Source: Salimicrobium halophilum (lineage in GTDB: Bacteria > Bacillota > Bacilli > Bacillales > Halobacillaceae). From it: a DNA stretch of 64,000 nucleotides. The translations under genes and the position numbers were made by a program. Under the pieces are notes generated by a model. It saw only the letters and a list, made by a program, of their open reading frames with translations, was not told where the DNA came from and searched no databases. Below are positions 50,883 through 60,232 of this stretch, in pieces (positions within the stretch are counted from its first letter, which is position 1; every line of letters starts with the position of its first letter). The DNA lies in assembly GCF_900100295.1 (NCBI RefSeq), contig NZ_FNEV01000005.1, forward strand, positions 205,266 to 269,265, read 5' to 3'.

Positions 50883-51896
50883 ATGGACTTGACGATTCGG
50901 GATATCGCGAAGATGGCGGGAGTGTCTCCGGCCACCGTATCCAAAATTATCAACAATTATGAAGGAATCAGTGAAGCTACGAGAGAGAAAGTATACAAAG
51001 TGATCGATGATACGAAGTACCAGCCGACCTTTTCGGCAAAATCGCTGGCTACGAAGAAGTCGAATCTGCTAGGCATCATCTATGCAGGAAAAATCAACGT
51101 CGACTTCAAACACCCTTTCTTCAATGAAGTAATCAACACGTTCAAAAAGACGGTAGGGGCGCTCGGGTATGACCTTCTCCTGTTTTCGAACGAAAAGTTC
51201 TACCAGGGAGAAAGCGAATACCTCGAAAGGTGCAAACACTTCCATGTGGACGGTTGCCTGATCATCGCAGGGGATGAGATCGAAGAAGCCATCCAGAATA
51301 TTGCAGAGAGTAATATTCCGTGTATCGGCATCGACTTGAAACTCGATGGTCCCTTTACGAGCTCGCTGATGACCGACAACGAAAAGATCGGCCATAAAGT
51401 CGTCGAGTACCTGTATTTGAATCAAATCCGGGACATCGCCTACATCGGCGGGAAGCAGGATTCTTTCCTCGCTAATATCAGAAACCAGGGTGTCCTGAAT
51501 GCGATGGATCAATTCGGCATCCATAAGCGTGAAGAGTGGATCCACTACGGGGACTTCTTTGAAGAGAGCGGATATGAAGCTATGAAAGATATATTGAAAC
51601 AAGGCAAACACCCGGAAGCCGTATTCGCAGCGTCGGATATGATGGCTTTAGGTGCGATGAAAGCGATAAGAGAACACGGACTGTCCATCCCGGAGGATAT
51701 TCAGCTGATCGGCTGTGATGATATCGAAGCCTGCCGCTACAGCTCACCTCCGCTGACGACAGTTCGTCAGGACAAGCAAAAACTCGGAAAATTGGCTGCC
51801 TACATGATGAACGACCTTATCCAGGGCGAACGGGACCGTCAAGAGGTCCAGATCGACCCGGAACTCATTCTGAGGGGGTCAACCATGGAGCGCTGA
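50883..51896 (+). CDS. LacI-family transcriptional regulator of the sugar operon
   Basis: A 337-residue repressor with the LacI helix-turn-helix LTIRDIAKMAGVSPATVSKIINNYEGISE at residues 3-31 and a periplasmic-binding-type sensor domain (LGIIYAGKIN, GCDDIEACRYSSPPLTTVRQDK). AAGGAGAG precedes the ATG. The GAAACCGGTTTC palindromes at 47513 and 47633 are of the CG-centred type that LacI/GalR proteins bind, so self-contained control of the operon is likely. Confidence 0.93.
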   Translation: MDLTIRDIAKMAGVSPATVSKIINNYEGISEATREKVYKVIDDTKYQPTFSAKSLATKKSNLLGIIYAGKINVDFKHPFFNEVINTFKKTVGALGYDLLLFSNEKFYQGESEYLERCKHFHVDGCLIIAGDEIEEAIQNIAESNIPCIGIDLKLDGPFTSSLMTDNEKIGHKVVEYLYLNQIRDIAYIGGKQDSFLANIRNQGVLNAMDQFGIHKREEWIHYGDFFEESGYEAMKDILKQGKHPEAVFAASDMMALGAMKAIREHGLSIPEDIQLIGCDDIEACRYSSPPLTTVRQDKQKLGKLAAYMMNDLIQGERDRQEVQIDPELILRGSTMER

Positions 51897-51921
51897 TGTT
51901 CCTTTGACGGAGGTAACGTGT

Positions 51922-53268
51922 ATGACGAAGATAACATTCCCTGAAAATTTGAAATGGGGAGCAGCAACGGCATCCTATCAGATTGAAGGTGGAGCGGAAG
52001 AAGGTGGGCGATCCCTGTCGATATGGGACGTCTTCTCCCGCACCCCGGGCAACGTGAAGAACGGGGACACCGGTGATCATGCCTGCAACAGCTATCATTT
52101 ATATAAAGAAGACGTGCAATTGTTGAAAAACCTGGGAGTGGATCTTTACCGCTTCTCAATCTCCTGGTCCCGGGTATTGCCTGATGGAACAGGGGAACTC
52201 AACGAAGAAGGCGTTCAATACTACAGCAATCTGATCGATGAGTTGATTGCCAATGATATCGAACCGATGATTACGCTGTATCACTGGGATCTGCCGCAGG
52301 TTCTACAGGAAAAAGGAGGCTGGGAGAGCAGAGAAACAGCTCACGCTTTCCTTCATTATGCGCAGAAAATGTTCGAAGCGTACGGAGATAGAGTCAACAA
52401 CTGGATCACCATGAATGAACCATGGTGTGCGTCTTTCCTTTCAAATTATCTGGGCGTTCACGCACCCGGCAAGCAGGATTTGCAGGCAGGGGTGGACGTG
52501 GCGCATAACCTTATGGTCGCTCACGGATTGGCTGTGAAATCATTCAGAGATATGATTCCTGAAGGGAAAATCGGCTATGCTCCGAATATCGGATGGCTCG
52601 AGCCATATAGCCCTTCAGAAGAAGATCGCGCCGCGTGCCGCAGGTCGATGATGTGGCAGAAAGAATGGTTCATGGATCCGGTATTCAAGGGTACCTATCC
52701 GGATACACTAGTGAAACTTTTCGAAAAAGAGAATGCTTACCTTCATATCGAAGACGGTGACATGGATCTCATCAGTCAGCCGATCGATTTCATGGGAATC
52801 AACTTCTATACGGGAGCGATTGGCCGTTATAAAGAAGGAGAAGGTCTCTTCGACGTCGAAGAGATAGCTCCGGATGAGCGCCGCACGGATATCGGCTGGC
52901 CGATTTATGCCGAAGGATTCTATAAAGCGCTCACCGACCTTCGTGATACATACGGGGATGTGCCGATCTACATTACGGAGAACGGTGCCTGCTATAATCA
53001 TGAAGTAGAAGAAGACGGCCGCGTGCGTGACCAGGAACGTATCGATTACCTGAAGCAGCACCTTACGTCTCTCGACCGCGCCATCAAAGCCGGTGTGCCG
53101 ATCGAAGGGTACATTGTCTGGTCCCTGATGGATAACTTCGAATGGGCGGAAGGATATGAGAAACGTTTCGGCGTCGTCCATATCGATTTCGACACATTTG
53201 AACGTACACCGAAAGACAGCTACTACTGGTATGCTGATACTGTTAAGAATCATGAATTTGAAAGATGA
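51922..53268 (+). CDS. Beta-glucosidase, glycoside hydrolase family 1
   Basis: A 448-residue cytoplasmic enzyme that probably cleaves the imported beta-glucoside. The GH1 start NLKWGAATASYQIEGGAEEGG is present. The acid/base glutamate lies in TMNEPWC (E166) and the nucleophile in ITENGACY (E353). The ending has NFEWAEGYEKRFGVVHIDF, with the WAEGYEKRFG block of non-phosphorylated-sugar beta-glucosidases. ATG 51922 is eight bases after GGAGG. A terminator follows. Confidence 0.94.
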   Translation: MTKITFPENLKWGAATASYQIEGGAEEGGRSLSIWDVFSRTPGNVKNGDTGDHACNSYHLYKEDVQLLKNLGVDLYRFSISWSRVLPDGTGELNEEGVQYYSNLIDELIANDIEPMITLYHWDLPQVLQEKGGWESRETAHAFLHYAQKMFEAYGDRVNNWITMNEPWCASFLSNYLGVHAPGKQDLQAGVDVAHNLMVAHGLAVKSFRDMIPEGKIGYAPNIGWLEPYSPSEEDRAACRRSMMWQKEWFMDPVFKGTYPDTLVKLFEKENAYLHIEDGDMDLISQPIDFMGINFYTGAIGRYKEGEGLFDVEEIAPDERRTDIGWPIYAEGFYKALTDLRDTYGDVPIYITENGACYNHEVEEDGRVRDQERIDYLKQHLTSLDRAIKAGVPIEGYIVWSLMDNFEWAEGYEKRFGVVHIDFDTFERTPKDSYYWYADTVKNHEFER

Positions 53269-53280
53269 TAGTTTTTAGGA

Positions 53281-53312
53281 ACCGTCCGGGCATTGGCTCG
53301 GGCGGTTTTTTT
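53281..53312 (+). terminator. Intrinsic terminator of the sugar operon
   Basis: ACCGTCCGGGC and GCTCGGGCGGT pair over eleven positions with two G-T pairs. TTTTTTT follows. Confidence 0.9.
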
Positions 53313-53416
53313 CGATGTGAGCGCGAGTGGGGGCGGCTTTTGGACCGTTCAGTTTATGAAAATAGGGGATGAGTGTTTCATTCTTTTGTCTTGTGGTACG
53401 TTCAGGAGTGAGTAGT

Positions 53417-53467
53417 AGCTTGCGAACGGTTCATTCTCGTAGAATTGAACCGCTCGGAAGCTTTTTT
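53417..53467 (+). terminator. Second, free-standing terminator-like hairpin
   Basis: AGCTT and CGGTTCA with ATTCT (left arm) pair with AGAAT, TGAACCG and AAGCT (right arm) around CGT, followed by TTTTTT. No gene ends just before it, since the operon terminator is already passed at 53312. It may end a short untranslated transcript from 53313-53467. Confidence 0.6.
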
Positions 53468-53508
53468 CTTTATTTGAATGGTCTGATCAGTCTCGAAACA
53501 CTCGATCA

Positions 53509-53663
53509 TTGCGCTCCATTTGGATCAGGCTTTCTGTCATGAGTGACCAGCTAATTGGATAGCGTACCGTTCGAGAGCCGTCCCGACACATGAGTGGGTC
53601 GCAAGAGTGCTTGCGGGACACTCAAGCAACCCTCATGTCCCTTGAACGGCGCACAAAGGCACT
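53509..53663. repeat. Intergenic repeat, copy 1 of a direct pair
   Basis: This stretch recurs 214 bases downstream with about 80 percent identity by eye. It holds nested inverted repeats: CCGTTC against GAACGG at the outside, ACATGAG against CTCATGT inside, and CGCAAG against CTTGCG at the centre. A CCTTCCCC/GGGGAAGG hairpin (53674-53700) lies in the spacer between the copies. Frames through it encode only spurious repeated peptides. Confidence 0.8.
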
Positions 53664-53722
53664 CAAATCCCTGTACCTTCCCCGAAGTCGGGGGAAGGTA
53701 TGTTGAAAGATCTTTAGGGCAG

Positions 53723-53877
53723 TTGCGCCCCACTCGGATCAGACTTTCTGTCATAAGTGTCCAGCTAATTGGATAGCGCGCCGTTCGAGAGCTGCCCCGA
53801 CGTGTGAGTGGGAGGCAAGAGTGTTTGCGGGACACTCAAGCAACCCTCATGTCCCAAGAACGGCGCGCAAAGACCTC
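53723..53877. repeat. Intergenic repeat, copy 2 of a direct pair
   Basis: Second copy. Its outer arms GCGCGCCGTTC and GAACGGCGCGC pair perfectly over eleven bases, better than in copy 1. The central stem GCAAG/TTTGC keeps pairing through a G-T change. This looks like a mobile or regulatory repeat under selection for folding. The rest of the 53.3-53.9 kb gap shows no gene. Confidence 0.8.
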
Positions 53878-53882
53878 CAAAA

Positions 53883-53913
53883 TTGACCCGGCTCCTATGG
53901 AAAAAGGTATAAT
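53883..53913 (+). promoter_or_regulatory. Possible promoter of the MATE gene
   Basis: TATAAT at 53908-53913 is a perfect -10 box. TTGACC at 53883-53888 is 19 bases away, longer than ideal, and lies at the edge of the second repeat. Confidence 0.5.
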
Positions 53914-53934
53914 GAACGACAGGAGGTATTACAT

Positions 53935-55263
53935 ATGAATGACGCTCACCACACACTCATGAACCGGCCTGTCCGGAACGTGTTTTTCCAATATTTCTTT
54001 CCCTCCCTCGCCGGTATGATGCTCATGTCGGTCAACATTCTGACGGATGGCATCTTTGTCGGAAACGGAGTCGGCGCAGAAGCGCTTGCCGGTGTAAATC
54101 TGGCAATGCCGGTATTTTCCCTTATTTTCTCCATGGCGCTCTGGATCGGCATCGGGGGAGGTACGCTTTTCTCGATGCATATGGGAAAAGGGGAACCAGA
54201 CCACGCCAGGCGTATGTTCACGCTGTCGGTTACAACTGTCACTCTGATACTCGCTGTCATAGGATTCATCGGTTCCGTCAATATCGAAAGAATGGCGCTG
54301 TTATTAGGTGCGAACGAGGACACCCTTTTTCATACAATGGAATACTTGAAGGTGCTGTTCTGGTTCGGCTGGCTGATTGCCGTGCACGAACTTCTCAGCA
54401 TTTTCATCCGCAATGACGGAAGTCCTACGTTATCTATGGTGTCACTCGGTGTGACGGCTGTCGTCAACATCGCTCTGAACTATTACATGATTTTCATACT
54501 CGGACTCGGCGTCTTCGGTGCGGCCCTCGCAACAACGCTCGCCAGTGTCGTCGGTCTCTTAGTTCTCAGCATTCATTTTTTTAAGAAACATTCGAATCTT
54601 CGTCTCGTTTTGACAGGATGGGCGTTTTCAACTCTCGGGAAAATATTCTCCATCGGCTTTCCGAGTTTCCTTGCAGAAGCGGGGATGCTAGTTTTTGTCG
54701 CAGGTTACAATCTGGCCATCGTGAACCTTCTTGGAACCGACGGAGTTGCGGCGTTCTCCGTAATCAACTATCTGCACGGGTTCATGTTCCTATCGTTCTT
54801 CGGAATAGAAACGGCATTGCAGCCGATGATCAGTTTCTATCACGGCGCAGGGGAGAAAGAGAGGATCCGTGCCAGCCTGAAAATCGGAGAAAAGACGTCT
54901 CTCGTTCTTGGAGCGACGCTTCTTACTGTAGGACTGATCGCAGCACCGGCACTCGTCTCACTTTTCGGTCTTGAATCGGACAACGTGCGCACGCTTGCGA
55001 TTGAGGGGATCCGTCTGTTCTTCTTCGCGTATTTGTTCCTCGGCTTCAACTTCGTCTACATGACGTATTTCCAGTCGATCGGGCATATCCGTCAGGCGAT
55101 GACAATCATTCTTCTCCGAAGTTTCGTATTCATCCTGATTCTGTTGTGGATGTTGCCGAAATTTCTCGGAGAATACGGTGTCTGGCTCGCGCTTCCGCTT
55201 GCCGAGATGTTTGTAGCTGTGCTTATCTTTTTCTATGCTAGAAAAAGAGTCCTGATGAAGTAA
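53935..55263 (+). CDS. MATE-family multidrug efflux transporter
   Basis: A 442-residue membrane protein with twelve segments in two similar bundles. It has FFPSLAGMMLMSVNILTDGIFVGNGVGAEALAGVNLAMP at the N-terminus and SLFGLESDNVRTLAIEGIRLFFFAYLFLG in the second half, typical of the MepA/DinF branch. It would export cationic drugs or toxic compounds using an ion gradient. AGGAGGT lies before ATG 53935. It stands alone, with no local regulator of the MarR type. Confidence 0.9.
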   Translation: MNDAHHTLMNRPVRNVFFQYFFPSLAGMMLMSVNILTDGIFVGNGVGAEALAGVNLAMPVFSLIFSMALWIGIGGGTLFSMHMGKGEPDHARRMFTLSVTTVTLILAVIGFIGSVNIERMALLLGANEDTLFHTMEYLKVLFWFGWLIAVHELLSIFIRNDGSPTLSMVSLGVTAVVNIALNYYMIFILGLGVFGAALATTLASVVGLLVLSIHFFKKHSNLRLVLTGWAFSTLGKIFSIGFPSFLAEAGMLVFVAGYNLAIVNLLGTDGVAAFSVINYLHGFMFLSFFGIETALQPMISFYHGAGEKERIRASLKIGEKTSLVLGATLLTVGLIAAPALVSLFGLESDNVRTLAIEGIRLFFFAYLFLGFNFVYMTYFQSIGHIRQAMTIILLRSFVFILILLWMLPKFLGEYGVWLALPLAEMFVAVLIFFYARKRVLMK

Positions 55264-55356
55264 CACATTCGGTCCTTTTCCCTATTTTGCAGAAATCGCC
55301 CAATTCCGGGTTAGGTTACTTCTTTCGTAGGGAAGGAACTAGGAGAATTTCCATCG

Positions 55357-56781
55357 ATGAAAGAAGTGACGAATGTGAATTTTTTCTATTATATAAATAA
55401 GTATTTCAAAATGTCGAGGCGGCAACGAAAGAGTGAGTTGAAAGCGACGCTCTGGTTCATGCCGCTCTGGTATATCATAGGGGCGGTCGGTTTATCTGCG
55501 TTCACCTTTTATCTTGATTATGGTATAGATATCGGGATGTATCTCCCGCCGGCAATCGGATTCAGCGGACAGACGCTACAGGTTCTTCTGAGTGCCCTTG
55601 TCGGAGGCGTACTTACGTTGAGCGCCTTTACGATCAACTCGCTGCTCGTAGCGCTGACCACGTTCAGCGGACAATTTTCATCTAAGATGCTCGTCAACTT
55701 CGTCAGCGACCGGGCAACCCAACACGTGCTAGGAATTTTCAACGGAAGCTTCATTTACGTGCTGCTGAACTTCCTCTACGTGACGCACGAAGAAGAGGAA
55801 TACATCGTCGCGACACCGGTATTGTCCATTCTGACAGCGATTACGGCTGCAGTGACCTTCATTTATTTCATCAATCACACGACGACATGGATGCAGGTGC
55901 ACAATATCAGCTTCAATATGAAATCGAAGTCGAAATCCGTTCAGGACTCACTTGAAAGAGAACTTAAGAATCACCGCCTGGACATAGAAGTCGATCAGGA
56001 CTCTCTGCCTCCGGAGGAAGAAGGCAAGCACTTGACAGCTGAAGAAACGGGATATTTGCAGGTCGCTGATTTCCAGAAGCTGATAAAACTCGCGCAGCGG
56101 GATGACGCCCTTATACGATTCGATGTAAGAATCGGGCAGTTCATCGTAGAGGGGACACCTCTTCTTACGTATTGGGAATATGAAGGAAGGGTGAACCCCG
56201 AACCTTACCGGAAAGCACTGGAAACAGGAGTGAAACAAACGGAAATCCAGGACTTGGAGTATGGATTGAATAAGCTTGCGGAAGTAGCTATTAAAGCTCT
56301 CGGCAACAACGACCCGCTTACTGTGACAAATACCATTCACCAGATCACCGACCTTTTGAAAAGCATCGGGAAGTCAGCGGGCTTTTCTCCGTACCTTTTC
56401 GACAAAAATCAGAACTTGCGGGTGATCATGAATAAGAAAGACTTCCGGTATTATTTGCATAAAGGATTCGCTTCCATACGGGAATACGCGAATCAGAATT
56501 CGAATGTCATGACCGAGCTTCTCACGATGGTTGCACTCCTAAGTAAGACGATGGACAAGGGTGTACATGAAGATTTGTGGGAATTCGCCCGTCAGACGAT
56601 TCTCGGCTTCGATAATTACAGTCTGTATGAAAACGACTGTCTCTATATCATTGAACAGCTCGCTGATCTCTCCAAACAGACCGGACACCGGGAGGACTAT
56701 CTGTTCCTGCTTGAATATATGCTGGAGAGGGTCAGTTCAAAGAGTGCAGCAAAGGTATCTGCCTCACCAGGCGGTACGTAA
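55357..56781 (+). CDS. DUF2254-type membrane protein
   Basis: A 474-residue protein with four membrane segments in the first 175 residues and a soluble C-terminal part. Family blocks are LSALVGGVLTLSAFTINSLLVALTTFSGQFSSKML and FSPYLFDKNQNLRV. DUF2254 (COG4325) members have no known function. The ribosome site GGAG is eleven bases before ATG 55357. The tail SAAKVSASPGGT is likely disordered. Confidence 0.85.
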   Translation: MKEVTNVNFFYYINKYFKMSRRQRKSELKATLWFMPLWYIIGAVGLSAFTFYLDYGIDIGMYLPPAIGFSGQTLQVLLSALVGGVLTLSAFTINSLLVALTTFSGQFSSKMLVNFVSDRATQHVLGIFNGSFIYVLLNFLYVTHEEEEYIVATPVLSILTAITAAVTFIYFINHTTTWMQVHNISFNMKSKSKSVQDSLERELKNHRLDIEVDQDSLPPEEEGKHLTAEETGYLQVADFQKLIKLAQRDDALIRFDVRIGQFIVEGTPLLTYWEYEGRVNPEPYRKALETGVKQTEIQDLEYGLNKLAEVAIKALGNNDPLTVTNTIHQITDLLKSIGKSAGFSPYLFDKNQNLRVIMNKKDFRYYLHKGFASIREYANQNSNVMTELLTMVALLSKTMDKGVHEDLWEFARQTILGFDNYSLYENDCLYIIEQLADLSKQTGHREDYLFLLEYMLERVSSKSAAKVSASPGGT

Positions 56782-56899
56782 TAGATCTATTTAAAGAACA
56801 CTTTTTTCGAAAAAAAATAAAAAACAGGAGTAACATTCTGAAAACGGGGAACTATAACTTTGAATTCGAAATATTACACCTGAGAAGGAGTGGACAAAT

Positions 56900-57709
56900 G
56901 TGAAGAAAGTGTTTGCGTTGTTCGTCACAGTAGTCTTGTTGTCGTCCGTGTTTGCTTTGGAGGCGTTCGCTGATAATCACGGTTCTGATGAGGCGATGGT
57001 CCGTATCGCACATGCGTCACCTGATGCACCGGCGGTTGATGTGTATGTCAATGGAGAAGCAGTCGTGGAAGGTGCCGCATTCAAGGATGCAACAGATTAC
57101 TTGAATCTTCCTGCAGGAGATCATGAAGTTGCCATCTATCCTGCAGACGCTAATGGTGAAGGAGACCCTGTCATCTCTACGACACTGACAATTGAAGCGG
57201 GTATGGCCTATACCGTAGCAGCCGTCGGAATGCTTGAGAACCTTGCTCTCGAAGTAGCGACCGATTCGATGGAAGTTTCAGATGGAATGACGAAAGTTCG
57301 TGTAGGTCACTTGTCTCCGGATGCACCGACTGTTGATGTAGGTCTGATTGGTGGAGATGCGTTGTTCTCTGGAGCTTCCTTCCCGGCAATTACCGATTAT
57401 CAGGAATTAGAAGCAGGAACCTATGACCTCGAAATCCGCACGGAAGACGGAACGCAAGTACTTGATTTATCAGGAACCACTCTGGAAGCGAACACTGTAT
57501 ACAGTGTATTCGCGGTGAATACAGCGGACAATCTGGAAGCTTGGGTGCTTACAGATTACACAGCAATGCCTAGTGAAATGCCTCAGACAGGCATGGGCGG
57601 AGCGCAGTCTGGTATGAATACGATGCTTATGACCGGTCTTGGAGCAATGCTTGCTGGAGTACTTCTTGCCGGATTCGCCTTCAACCGTCGCAGAAGTCAC
57701 CAGTCGTAA
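56900..57709 (+). CDS. Cell-wall protein with two DUF4397 domains and a sorting signal
   Basis: A 269-residue secreted protein. The signal peptide ends near AFA (residues 22-24). Two similar DUF4397 domains follow: VRIAHASPDAPAVDVYVNG (35-52) and VRVGHLSPDAPTVDVGLIGG (133-152). The C-terminus has MPQTG at 227-231, a membrane segment (about 241-261) and the basic tail NRRRSHQS, which is a cell-wall sorting signal with M replacing the L of LPxTG. The GTG start has GAAGGAG before it. The sortase gene follows three bases later, so this is very likely its substrate. Confidence 0.9.
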   Translation: MKKVFALFVTVVLLSSVFALEAFADNHGSDEAMVRIAHASPDAPAVDVYVNGEAVVEGAAFKDATDYLNLPAGDHEVAIYPADANGEGDPVISTTLTIEAGMAYTVAAVGMLENLALEVATDSMEVSDGMTKVRVGHLSPDAPTVDVGLIGGDALFSGASFPAITDYQELEAGTYDLEIRTEDGTQVLDLSGTTLEANTVYSVFAVNTADNLEAWVLTDYTAMPSEMPQTGMGGAQSGMNTMLMTGLGAMLAGVLLAGFAFNRRRSHQS

Positions 57710-57712
57710 ACG

Positions 57713-58360
57713 ATGAAGACGCATATGTTGGGAATCGCATCACTTCTCCTTATCCTTGGAGGGGTGATGCTGATTCTCGCTTCTGTGGATAATGAGAGTG
57801 CGGAGACGGTGTCATCAGTGAGTTCTGAAGCTGAGAGTACTTCAGGAATCCAGGTAGAGAAGGTGCCTTTGACCTCTCAGGACGAAGAACCCGAAGAAGA
57901 ATCTCTCTCCCCGGAGGCTGGAACGCCGAAACATATACGAATTCCGGCTATTAAAGTAAATGCACCAGTAATTGCAACAGACTTGGATGAAAATAATGAG
58001 ATGATCGTACCGGATAACGGGGAAGAAGTCGCCTGGTTCGAACCCGGAAGAGAACCGGGAAGTCAGGGGAATGCGGTTCTTGCCGGACACGTCGATGATT
58101 ACAACGGTCCCGCCGTCTTTTTCGATTTGGAGAAACTGCAGCCAGGGGATGAAATCGAGATCACCGATGAGAACGATGTAACGATGACATTCGTCGTCGA
58201 TAAACTCGAAGCTTATCCCTTGGGAGAAGCTCCACTCAGAGAGGTTTTCGGTCCGGAAGACGATAGAAAGATGAACCTGTTGACGTGTACCGGTCTTTAC
58301 AATGCCTCTGCTGGTACGCATGAAGAACGTCTCGTCGTTTATACTACACTGCAGCAATGA
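57713..58360 (+). CDS. Class F-type sortase
   Basis: A 215-residue membrane-anchored transpeptidase. An N-terminal membrane segment (about 5-24) and an acidic linker precede the catalytic domain, which shows AGHVDDY with H126, LLTCTG with C192, and EERLVVYT with R206, the sortase triad. The short domain with HVDDYNGPAVFFDL is typical of class F. It sits behind its presumed substrate with only three bases between. It probably attaches that protein to the cell wall. Confidence 0.9.
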   Translation: MKTHMLGIASLLLILGGVMLILASVDNESAETVSSVSSEAESTSGIQVEKVPLTSQDEEPEEESLSPEAGTPKHIRIPAIKVNAPVIATDLDENNEMIVPDNGEEVAWFEPGREPGSQGNAVLAGHVDDYNGPAVFFDLEKLQPGDEIEITDENDVTMTFVVDKLEAYPLGEAPLREVFGPEDDRKMNLLTCTGLYNASAGTHEERLVVYTTLQQ

Positions 58361-58395
58361 AAAACTGCTTTCCTTTATAAGGGGAGCAGTTTTTG
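58361..58395. terminator. Bidirectional terminator between sortase and convergent small gene
   Basis: AAAACTGCT and AGCAGTTTT (58361-58369, 58385-58393) pair perfectly, with T runs in both directions. Confidence 0.8.
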
Positions 58396-58396
58396 T

Positions 58397-58612
58397 TCAT
58401 GAGTTTTGATTGTGGTTGTTGCTCACTTCTTCATAAGGGGCTTGGCGGTGTGATTCTTTCGGAGCGTATGTGCTGTAATCTCTCTTTTTTCCACTGTACA
58501 TATCACTCGAAGGGGTATAGTCTTCCCCTGCGGAAGTCTTTCCTTTCATTATGAATCTGAACGCGACAATAATAATGAGGAGAATCATTGCTGTCATAAT
58601 TACGATTGCCAT
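58397..58612 (-). CDS. Small single-pass membrane protein
   Basis: A 71-residue protein with one N-terminal membrane segment (MAIVIMTAMILLIIIVAFRFIM) and a polar, tyrosine- and serine-rich tail that is likely outside or disordered. No family is recognised. The ribosome site is weak, and a TTG one codon earlier is an alternative start. It is convergent with the sortase gene and might be associated with the cell envelope. Confidence 0.6.
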   Translation of the reverse strand: MAIVIMTAMILLIIIVAFRFIMKGKTSAGEDYTPSSDMYSGKKRDYSTYAPKESHRQAPYEEVSNNHNQNS

Positions 58613-58666
58613 CAAGCACCCAACTTTCCATTCGTGTTTCTCTCATAGTAACATGAGATACATGCT

Positions 58667-58700
58667 AAAAAAAGGAAGTGCGAGACGTTCTCGCACTTCC
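58667..58700 (-). terminator. Intrinsic terminator of the PTS beta-glucoside operon
   Basis: GGAAGTGCGAGA and TCTCGCACTTCC pair perfectly over twelve positions with a three-base loop. On the minus strand TTTTTTT follows. Confidence 0.93.
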
Positions 58701-58724
58701 TTTAATCACTTAATCACTTGGTTA

Positions 58725-60221
<1,497 letters not shown>

Positions 60222-60232
60222 TCATCCCGCTA

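Noticed and set aside
53313..53935. CRISPR array in the repeat-bearing gap
   Set aside because: Only two long imperfect copies with a 214-base period exist. There are no short regular repeats and no cas genes.
53551..53956. Two minus-strand frames that encode similar peptides (GHEGCLSVPQ...LSNG...LSN)
   Set aside because: The similarity comes from the DNA repeat beneath them. No ribosome site is present and the palindromic structure explains the sequence better.
55300..55345. A sigma-B promoter before the DUF2254 gene
   Set aside because: GGGAAG is present but the -35 part matches GTTTAA at only three of six positions.
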